From assembly GCA_030428695.1 (NCBI GenBank), contig JAUIEM010000542.1:1-5054 (forward strand): a stretch of 5,054 nt of DNA, read 5' to 3'. The position numbers were made by a program, and so were the translations under genes. Under the pieces are notes generated by a model. The model was not told where the DNA came from. It saw only the letters and a program-made list of their open reading frames with translations, and searched no databases. Origin of the DNA: a bacterium. Lineage in GTDB: Bacteria; Planctomycetota; J058; JAJDCP01. Shown here in pieces: positions 1 through 5,054 of this stretch. How positions within the stretch are numbered: position 1 is the first letter of the stretch; every line of letters starts with the position of its first letter.

Positions 1-258
1 GGTGGCCTCGTCGCAGACCGAGAAGGTCATCTTGCCCTTGACCGTGCCGTCGCCGGCGGCCTTTCCCTTGACGGGGACCTTGAGCGACGCGGTGGCCTTG
101 CTGAGCTGCCACTTGTCCTTCTTCATCTCCGCCTCGTTCGGGGTGACCACGTCGTCGCCGGTCAAGGTGAGCTTCCAGGGGAACTCCTCGTTGATCTTGA
201 ACCCGGGCGCCGGCTTGACGACCACGCTCAGCTCGCCGTCGGTGATCCTCACGATCCT
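1..258 (-). pseudogene. Fragment of an exported DsbD-alpha-like beta-sandwich protein, N-terminus missing
   Basis: Reading the minus strand from about 258 down to 1 gives an open frame with natural protein composition. It contains TDGELSVVVKPAPGFKINEE, then FPWKLTLTGDD, then a Lys-rich segment, and near the edge GTVKGKMTFSVCDEAT. From memory, this pattern (P-P/A-G-[FY]-K-I-N, F-P-W-K-L, and a late F-S-V-C) belongs to periplasmic immunoglobulin-like proteins related to the N-terminal domain of DsbD. In those a second Cys usually follows a few residues after the first; here it would lie beyond the window. No signal peptide, lipobox or convincing start is present. The only start-like codon near the N-terminal end is a GTG at 252-250, without a good ribosome binding site. 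Above about 258 the frame stays open only as the antisense of the neighbouring AHSA1-like remnant. The function (perhaps thiol or metal handling in the envelope) is inference. I call it a 5'-truncated remnant, moderately sure. Confidence 0.55.
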
Positions 259-562
259 GCGCGAGCCGGACGGGCGCGTGCTGCCCTTCTCGGGCGAGTT
301 CCGGGAGATCGTGCCCCCCGAGCGCATCGTCCAGAGCTTCTCCTTCGACATGCCCGGCGCGAGCGGCCCACCGAGCATCGAGACCCTGACCCTGCACGAG
401 GTCGACCAGCGCACGGTGCTGACCATCGTCGCCGAGCACGCCGCGAGCGGCGCCTGCTCGCGGTCTTCGGGCATGGAAGGCGGCGCGCGCGAGAGCTACG
501 ACCGGCTCGAGGAGCTGCTCGGCGTCCTCGCGGCGGGGCGGCGGGAGGCACGCCCCGTCTAG
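245..562 (+). pseudogene. C-terminal half of an AHSA1/SRPBCC-family protein, N-terminus missing
   Basis: From about 254 the frame reads LREPDGRVLPFSGEFREIVP, then PERIVQSFSFD, TLTLHEVDQRTVLTI and SGMEGGARESYDRLEELLG, ending in TAG at 560-562. These are the landmarks of the C-terminal half of AHSA1-like SRPBCC proteins: the [FY]-x-G-x-[FY]-R-E-I-V-P-P-E-R-I-V strand, the T-L-T-x-x-E strand and the final S-G-M-E-x-G-x-x-E-S-Y-D-R-L helix. These proteins form a helix-grip cavity of about 150 residues that binds small hydrophobic ligands; their individual functions are mostly unknown. About 50-60 N-terminal residues, including the usual Trp-Trp motif, are absent in every plus-strand frame upstream. 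The frame stays open to position 2, but that stretch is the antisense of the minus-strand fragment and has no SRPBCC character. Residues encoded at 443-466 also look shifted out of frame relative to the family. The family call is firm; the status as a dead remnant is likely but could reflect an assembly join. Confidence 0.75.
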
Positions 563-632
563 GGCACTCCTCCGACCGCCCGCACACAGGACTCCCCCGG
601 AACGTTCGTCCCGCCGAGCCGCGCGAGCGCGC

Positions 633-638
633 TACAAT
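633..638 (+). promoter_or_regulatory. Possible -10 box (TACAAT) for the kinase gene
   Basis: TACAAT matches the sigma-70 -10 consensus TATAAT at five of six positions and stands out in a nearly AT-free intergenic region. A transcript starting about seven bases downstream, near 645, would carry the AGGAGG at 660 and the GTG at 670 in a short leader. No recognisable -35 box lies 16-18 bp upstream (the stretch there is cccgcc), so this rests on the -10 match and the geometry alone. Confidence 0.35.
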
Positions 639-659
639 GGAGGACGTCCCCCCGCGATC

Positions 660-665
660 AGGAGG
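660..665 (+). promoter_or_regulatory. Ribosome binding site AGGAGG that decides the kinase start
   Basis: A perfect AGGAGG sits four bases before the GTG at 670-672, in the frame of the kinase. The alternative ATG at 637 has no purine-rich element upstream and overlaps the TACAAT box. If translation began at 637, this Shine-Dalgarno sequence would lie inside the coding region. The spacing is slightly short but usable. Confidence 0.6.
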
Positions 666-669
666 TCCC

Positions 670-3600
670 GTGGACAGTCAGACTGTCGAGCAGCTCTGGC
701 GCCGTTCGGTGCGCGATGTCGCCGACCTGAGCACCGCCGCCCTCGACCGCCGCTACCAGAGCCCCGCCACGCCGCCTCCGGAGGCGGAGCTGCCGAGCGA
801 GCGCTTCGAGCCCCTCGGCCTGATCGGTCGCGGCGGCTGCGGCGAGGTGTTCCGGGCCCGCCAGCCCGCCCTCGAGCGCGAGATCGCCCTGAAGCAGCTG
901 CGCCGCAACGACGCTACCGAGCGCGCGAGCTTCCTCGCCGAGGCGGTCGTCACCGGCCGCCTCGAGCACCCGAACATCGTCCCGGTCTACTCGCTGGTCC
1001 GTGAGGATGGGGGCGAGCTGCAGCTGGCGATGAAGCTGGTCGAAGGACGGACCTGGCGCGAGGTGCTGGCCGGGCCCGAGGTCGACCTCGTCGCGCAGCT
1101 CGAGACCCTGATCCAGGTCTGCAACGCCGTCGCCTACGCCCACAGCCGGCGCATCGCCCACCTCGATCTCAAGCCCGAGAACGTGATGATCGGCCACTTC
1201 GGCGAGGTCCTCGTGCTCGACTGGGGCCTGGCCGTCGACGTCAGCCGCTGCTCGAACCCGGCGAGCCGCGTGCGGCACAAGTCGAGCCTGACCGGGCCAT
1301 GCGGCACGCCGAGCTACATCGCTCCGGAGCAGGCGCGCGGCGAGACGGCCGCCATCGGCCTGGCGACCGATGTCTACCTGCTCGGCGCGATCCTCTACGA
1401 GATCCTGTACGGCCACCCTCCCCACCGCGGGGACACGCTGCTGGCGGTGCTCGAGCGCGTCGCCGCGGGGGAGCTGCCCGCCTTTCCGGAGGGAGCGCCC
1501 GCCGAGCTGCTCCGCATCTGCCGCGACGCGATGGCCGCCGCGCCGGCAGCGCGTCCGAGCGTCGCCGCCTTCCGCGAAGAGCTGCGCCAGTACCTCCGCC
1601 ACCGCGAGAGCCACGCGATCGCCGGCCAGGCCGCGCGGCTGCTCGGGGCCTGCCGCCAGGCCGCGGCGGCGCCGGAGCTGGCGGGCCCTGCCCGCAGCCA
1701 GCTCTACGAGGACTTCGCGGCGGCGGTCGCCGGCTTCTCCCAGGCCCAGAGCCTGTGGCGGGAGAACCCCCGCGCCCGCGCCGGCAAGCGCGACGCCCGC
1801 CTGGCCTACGCCGAGGCGGCCGTGCGTTTCCGCGACCTCGGGCTGGCCGCGGCCCAGCTCGCCCAGCTCGACGCCGCGGAGCCCGGCGCCGCGAGCGTGC
1901 GCGAAGGGCTACGCGCCGCCCACGCGCAGGCGGCCCGGGAGCTGCGGAGCAAGCGCCTCCTGCGGCGGGGCCTGACGGCCTCGCTGATCGCGCTGTTCGT
2001 GCTCCTGAGCGCGGGTCTGGCGGTGCTGCAGGTCAAGAACACCGCGCTCGACCGCGCCCTGCGCACGGTCGAGAGCCAGGCCGACGAGATCGGCGCGCAG
2101 AAGACCGAGGTCGAGACCCAGCGCGACTTCGCGCGGCGGCGCGGGGAAGTCGCCGTCGAGGCGCTCACCGAGCTGACCCGCAGCGTCTCGACCGAGCTGG
2201 TCGACGAGCTCGGCGGGGAGCGGGCCCACACCGTCGCGCGGAACCTGCTGACCGTCGCCCTCGAGGGCTTCCAGCAGCTGCGCGCCACCGAGCTCGAGGC
2301 CGGCGCCCTGAGCCGCGGGGACGGCCAGGTCGCGCTCAACCTCGCGCAGCTCTCCCTCGAGGTCAGCGGCGACGCCGCGCAGGCTGCGGCGGAAGCCGCC
2401 CGCGCGGAGCGGCTCCTGGCCGCATCCCTCGACGAGGGCCGCGAGGTCGTCCACGACTACAACTTCAGCCTGCGGCTGCTGGCGCAGGCCCACGAGCGGC
2501 TTCCGGGCGACGACGAGGCGCTGCGCTGGGGGGAGCGCGCGCTCGCCTTCGCCCGGGAGCAGCACGCGCGGCGTCCCGACGGCGTGCCGGAGGCGCTCGA
2601 CCTCGCGAACAGCCTGCTCGCCCTCGCCGAGCAGATGGCCACCTGGCGTGGAAGCGAGCGCTACGCGGCGCTGTGCGAGGAAGGCGTCACCCTGCTCGAG
2701 GCGCTGCACGCGCAGCACCCGGAGCACTCCCTGCTCGCCGTGCACCGCGCCTCCGGCCTGCGCCTGCTCGCGGGGGTGCGCCGCGAGGCCGGCGCGGTCG
2801 ACCAGGCCGAGGAGATCGCGCAGCAGGCCTTGCGGATCGCGCGCGAAGCCTTCGCCGCCGACCCCGGCCGGCTCCTCCTCCGGCGCTGCCTCGCGGTGTG
2901 TGGTGTGCGGCTGGCCTGGCTGCGGTTCGAGCGCGCCTTCCCGGACGATGCCCGGACACTGTCCACCGAGGCCCGGGAGCACCTGGCCTTCCTGCGGGAG
3001 CTGATGCCGTCGAGCGCGACGCTCGCGCGGGAGTGGGTCGACCTGCTCCATCTGCAGGCCGAGCTCGCCGCCTACGACGAGGAGCACGAGCGGGCCCTCG
3101 CGATGATCGACGAGGCCCTGTCGCTCGCCCACCACCTGCACGCCGCGTTCCCCGACGACCTGGAAGCCCGGCGCCGGACCGCCCTGGTGCTCGCCCTCGC
3201 CGCCCGTGTCCGCGGCGCGCGCTCCGAGCTTCCCGCCGCCCTCGCCGCCCAGCAGCAGGCGCGCGCCCTGCTCGCCGGGGCGACCGCCGCCCAACCTCTG
3301 GCGCGGCTGTACCGACACGACCTGGCGGTCGCGACCTGGGAGCTCGGGAAGCTCCACGCCCAGGCTGGCCAGAGCGACTCCGCCCGCGTCGCGCTCCTCG
3401 ACAGCCGCGCCCGCTTCGTCGACCTGCTGACGGGCGATCCGCGCTCCTTGCCGCTCGCGATCAACCTGGCCCAGACGCTCGACAGCCTGGCCCGGGTCGA
3501 GGCCGACAGCGGCCGTCCCGAGCAGGCGCGCAGCGTCAGCCTCGAAGCGGTCGAGGTGTGGCGCGGGCTGGTGACGCTGGCGCCCGACGACCCCGCGACG

Positions 3601-4638
3601 GTGGGACGCGCCGTCGAGGGCCTCGAGCTGTCCGCGAACGTCCAGTTCGACATCGGCAGGCCGACTGCGGCCGTCGAGCTCCTGCGCGAAGCCCGGACCC
3701 TGCTCGAGGCAGGGCTCGCGTCCGCGCCCGAGAGCATCGACCTCCTGCACACCGCCGGCTGGATCGGCGACCGCCTCGCGATGCTCGAAGGCCAGGGCGG
3801 CGACCTCACCCGCGCAGAGGCGAGCAGCCGGCGCGCGCTGGTCGCCTGGGAGCGTCTGGTCGGGGTCGATCCGGAGGACGGCCGGGCCCTGTACCACCTC
3901 GCCCTCGGCCACAAGACCCTCGCCTACATCGTCCAGGCCCAGGGCCGCATCGAGGAGGCGCGGCAGAGCTTCACCACCGGCCTGGAGCTGCTCGACGCGC
4001 TGCTCGCGCGGGGCGGGGCGACGGTCGAGTGGCGCGGCGCCCGCGCGATCTTCCTCTTCAACCTCGGGCTGCTCGCCCGCGACCGCGGCGAGCTCGACCG
4101 GGCCCTCGAGCTGGTCGAGGCGGCGATCGAGAACCACGCCACCCTGCCGGACTCCGTCCCCGGCGTCGCCGTCGCCCGGGCCGCCTTCGCCGAGGAACGC
4201 GAGGCCCTCCTGCGGCGCAAGGCGAACCCCGACGCCCCCTCCCGGGCCGAGCTCGAGGCCCGCGCCACCGGCCTGCACCAGCAAGGCCGCTGCGCCGAGG
4301 CCGTCCCGGTCTACGAAGAGCTGCTCGCGACCGGGGCCGACGACCGCCTGTACTACTTCGCCGCGCTCTGCGCCAGCCAGGCCCGCGCCCAGGCGGAGGG
4401 CGAAGCCGCCGCCCGCTACGAGGCGCTCGCCCTCGACTGGCTCGCGGGCTGGCTTCGGGAGCTGGACCGCCTGCGGGAAGAGCTGGAAGCCGCGCGCGAG
4501 CAGCGACCGGACGATCCCCAACCAAAGGAGGCCCTCGCCACGATCGCCGCGATGATCGAGAACGTGGCGGAGACCCACCCCGACTTCGCGGAGTTACGCG
4601 CGACCGAGGGCTTCCGCGTGCTGTTCGGAGGACGTTGA
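670..4638 (+). CDS. Membrane-anchored Ser/Thr protein kinase with extracytoplasmic TPR-type repeat domain
   Basis: About 1322 residues, numbered from the GTG at 670 (an in-frame ATG at 637 would add 11). The Hanks-type kinase domain spans about 44-310: Gly loop GRGGCGEV (53-60), ATP-binding Lys75, helix-C Glu91, catalytic loop HLDLKPEN (164-171, Asp166), Mg-binding DWG (Asp184), GTPSYIAPE (212-220), Asp234 and Arg295. All catalytic residues are present, so it should phosphorylate Ser/Thr. HRD is replaced by HLD, a non-RD kinase. A helical linker (310-430) resembles that of planctomycete and myxobacterial kinases. One transmembrane helix lies at about 435-455, preceded by the basic RSKRLLRRG, which predicts kinase inside and C-terminus outside. 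A charged, coiled-coil-like stretch (456-494) follows, then 48-residue TPR-like units (540-1163) and a cap containing HPDFAELRATEGFRVLF (1303-1319). The repeats probably bind a partner or ligand, but neither it nor the substrate is identifiable. The gene appears monocistronic. Architecture is sure; pathway unknown. Confidence 0.93.
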   Translation: MDSQTVEQLWRRSVRDVADLSTAALDRRYQSPATPPPEAELPSERFEPLGLIGRGGCGEVFRARQPALEREIALKQLRRNDATERASFLAEAVVTGRLEHPNIVPVYSLVREDGGELQLAMKLVEGRTWREVLAGPEVDLVAQLETLIQVCNAVAYAHSRRIAHLDLKPENVMIGHFGEVLVLDWGLAVDVSRCSNPASRVRHKSSLTGPCGTPSYIAPEQARGETAAIGLATDVYLLGAILYEILYGHPPHRGDTLLAVLERVAAGELPAFPEGAPAELLRICRDAMAAAPAARPSVAAFREELRQYLRHRESHAIAGQAARLLGACRQAAAAPELAGPARSQLYEDFAAAVAGFSQAQSLWRENPRARAGKRDARLAYAEAAVRFRDLGLAAAQLAQLDAAEPGAASVREGLRAAHAQAARELRSKRLLRRGLTASLIALFVLLSAGLAVLQVKNTALDRALRTVESQADEIGAQKTEVETQRDFARRRGEVAVEALTELTRSVSTELVDELGGERAHTVARNLLTVALEGFQQLRATELEAGALSRGDGQVALNLAQLSLEVSGDAAQAAAEAARAERLLAASLDEGREVVHDYNFSLRLLAQAHERLPGDDEALRWGERALAFAREQHARRPDGVPEALDLANSLLALAEQMATWRGSERYAALCEEGVTLLEALHAQHPEHSLLAVHRASGLRLLAGVRREAGAVDQAEEIAQQALRIAREAFAADPGRLLLRRCLAVCGVRLAWLRFERAFPDDARTLSTEAREHLAFLRELMPSSATLAREWVDLLHLQAELAAYDEEHERALAMIDEALSLAHHLHAAFPDDLEARRRTALVLALAARVRGARSELPAALAAQQQARALLAGATAAQPLARLYRHDLAVATWELGKLHAQAGQSDSARVALLDSRARFVDLLTGDPRSLPLAINLAQTLDSLARVEADSGRPEQARSVSLEAVEVWRGLVTLAPDDPATVGRAVEGLELSANVQFDIGRPTAAVELLREARTLLEAGLASAPESIDLLHTAGWIGDRLAMLEGQGGDLTRAEASSRRALVAWERLVGVDPEDGRALYHLALGHKTLAYIVQAQGRIEEARQSFTTGLELLDALLARGGATVEWRGARAIFLFNLGLLARDRGELDRALELVEAAIENHATLPDSVPGVAVARAAFAEEREALLRRKANPDAPSRAELEARATGLHQQGRCAEAVPVYEELLATGADDRLYYFAALCASQARAQAEGEAAARYEALALDWLAGWLRELDRLREELEAAREQRPDDPQPKEALATIAAMIENVAETHPDFAELRATEGFRVLFGGR
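2287..4158 (+). repeat. Thirteen in-register 48-residue (144 bp) TPR-like units inside the kinase gene
   Basis: Proline recurs at residues 636, 684, 732, 780, 828, 876, 924, 972, 1020 and 1068 (numbered from GTG 670), exactly 48 apart each time. The register continues through Gly1116 to Pro1164, and back to Asp588 and Thr540 with similar helical units. Aligned without gaps, the units share Pro-[Asp/Glu] at columns 1-2, Leu-Ala at 17-18, often Gly at 25 and Ala at 30, and often Ala-Leu or Ala-Val around 37-38. Gly, Ala and the helix spacing are TPR hallmarks, but each unit exceeds the usual 34 residues, implying longer helices or loops. The units are strongly diverged from one another. Confidence 0.8.
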
Positions 4639-4760
4639 CTGCGTCCGGGAGCCGAGGCATGCCTGCGTCGGGCGACGCGAGGAGCAGCTCACTCTGGCGG
4701 TGTGCGAAGACCCCGCCCCACCTCGGGCCGGACACCCCGCGACTGGGCCCGCGCCCGCCC
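4639..4760. other. Non-coding spacer between the kinase and the repeat array
   Basis: I find no supported gene here on either strand; open frames crossing it have arbitrary composition. Apart from the hairpin cluster at 4655-4678, the last 20 or so bases (gactg followed by GC-rich sequence ending cccgccc at 4760) resemble the tails that precede later array units, such as gactgcccgc before 4925. A degenerate copy of the array may therefore begin near 4740. Confidence 0.5.
4655..4678 (+). terminator. Palindrome plus GC hairpin after the kinase, possible weak terminator
   Basis: AGGCATGCCT (4655-4664) is a perfect 10 bp palindrome. It directly abuts GCGTCG-GG-CGACGC (4665-4678), a perfect inverted repeat that would fold as a five-pair stem with a four-base loop. 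It begins 17 bp after the TGA at 4636-4638, where a terminator would be expected. No T-tract follows (the next bases are gaggagcagc), so it is not a canonical intrinsic terminator. Confidence 0.25.
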
Positions 4761-4778
4761 GATCCCGCGCTCGCCTCC

Positions 4779-4837
4779 AGAGGCACGCTCCGCCCCTCTG
4801 CTCCTCTGCACCTCTGCGTTGAACTCCCCTTCTTCCC
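4779..4837. repeat. 59 bp perfect repeat, copy 1
   Basis: Identical over 59 bp to 4944-5002, 165 bp downstream. It starts agaggcacgctccg and ends ccccttcttccc. Inside it, the 8-mer CCTCTGCN occurs three times in tandem (4795-4802, 4803-4810, 4811-4818). Confidence 0.9.
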
Positions 4838-4943
4838 ACTGCCTCCCGATCCCGCGCTCGCACCGAGAGGCACGCTCCGCGCTCTGTCCCTCTGCGTAAA
4901 GGTCATCTTCTTCCGACTGCCCGCGATCCCGCGCCCGCACCCG

Positions 4944-5002
4944 AGAGGCACGCTCCGCCCCTCTGCTCCTCTGCACCTCTGCGTTGAACTCCCCTTCTTC
5001 CC
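4944..5002. repeat. 59 bp perfect repeat, copy 2
   Basis: Exact copy of 4779-4837, with the same tandem CCTCTGCN triplet at 4960-4983. The unit between the two copies (4848-4924) is shorter and diverged, so the perfect identity skips one unit. Confidence 0.9.
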
Positions 5003-5054
5003 GGCCGCCCGCGATCCCGCGCCCGCACCCGAGAGGCCCGCTCTGCGCCTCTGC

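Larger units (their letters stand above)
4761..5054. repeat. Array of CAGAG-rich intergenic direct repeats, continuing past the right edge
   Basis: Four units each begin with gatcccgcgc followed by tcgc or ccgc: 4761-4847 (87 bp), 4848-4924 (77 bp), 4925-5012 (88 bp) and 5013-5054 (cut by the window). Each continues with [g/c]agaggc and then a pyrimidine-rich, CTCTGC-bearing part; the three complete units end in CTTCTTCC plus a short GC-rich tail. On the minus strand the core reads TTCAACGCAGAGGTGCAGAG, which resembles dispersed CGCAGAG-type intergenic repeats I recall from environmental bacterial genomes, often mis-annotated as small proteins. All three minus frames are largely open, giving spurious ORFs. 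Units are nearly tandem, without unique spacers. Function unknown. Confidence 0.85.

Noticed and set aside
2..247. Plus-strand open frame from a GTG at position 2 joined to the AHSA1-like remnant
   Set aside because: This stretch has no SRPBCC motif and is Ser/Thr/Leu-rich as expected for an antisense frame. The minus strand over the same bases reads as a coherent exported protein.
599..607. GGAAC as an ECF sigma -35 box, or GAACGTTC as an operator
   Set aside because: No CGTC-like -10 box lies at the proper distance, and an 8 bp palindrome seen once is weak evidence for an operator.
658..1614. Antisense open frame of 318 codons under the kinase domain
   Set aside because: The sense strand carries all Hanks-kinase motifs here; the antisense product has no recognisable motif or ribosome binding site.
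1370..1975. Plus-strand open frame rich in Ser, Arg, Pro and Ala
   Set aside because: Frame-shifted shadow of the kinase; its composition is what out-of-frame GC-rich codons give.
1909..4578. Long antisense open frame of 889 codons under the kinase
   Set aside because: It is opposite a clearly coding repeat domain in high-GC DNA, where antisense frames lack stops. Its composition (Gly, Ala, Leu, Glu, Arg) mirrors the sense codons and shows no domain.
4058..4976. Several overlapping minus-strand frames with repeated QRSRGAERAS-like peptides
   Set aside because: The peptide repeat follows from the DNA repeat array. Unit lengths vary (87, 77 and 88 bp), so units are not kept in one frame, and no known domain is visible.
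4761..5054. CRISPR array
   Set aside because: The units are nearly contiguous and the sequence between cores is itself repeated, not unique spacers. The repeats are too long and variable, and no cas gene is present.

Overview
The window is very GC-rich throughout, and third codon positions are almost all G or C. Its one intact gene encodes a membrane-anchored Ser/Thr protein kinase with a long TPR-type receptor half. That architecture is typical of Myxococcota, Planctomycetota and related soil or aquatic lineages. The exported-protein fragment at the left edge recalls proteins I associate with Myxococcota, so a myxobacterial relative is my best guess, but the phylum cannot be fixed from this sequence alone.

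Layout. (1) About 1-258, minus strand: the C-terminal part of an exported beta-sandwich protein resembling the DsbD-alpha domain. It runs off the left edge and has lost its N-terminus. (2) About 245-562, plus strand: the C-terminal half of an AHSA1/SRPBCC-type protein, also without its N-terminus. The two remnants meet head to head within about 15 bp, with no promoter or start region between them. This could come from one deletion across the shared 5' region of two divergent genes, or from a chimeric assembly join. (3) 563-669: a short intergenic region with a TACAAT -10-like box and an AGGAGG ribosome binding site that favours a GTG start at 670. (4) 670-4638, plus strand: the kinase, about 1322 residues. 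It has a cytoplasmic kinase domain, a linker, one transmembrane helix, a coiled-coil-like stretch, thirteen repeat units of exactly 48 residues, and a C-terminal cap. (5) 4639-5054: no gene. It holds a small palindrome and hairpin cluster and then an array of CAGAG-rich repeat units of about 77-88 bp, which continues off the right edge.

How the parts fit. The kinase appears to be transcribed alone. A single helix with basic residues on its N-terminal side would leave the kinase inside the cell and the repeat domain outside it, as expected for a one-component receptor kinase. No substrate, ligand or partner gene is visible. The left-hand fragments have no apparent functional link to it. I see no phage, CRISPR, transposase or RNA gene. 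The features most worth a second look are the double-truncation junction, the indel-free 48-residue register and the dimeric higher-order structure of the downstream repeat array.
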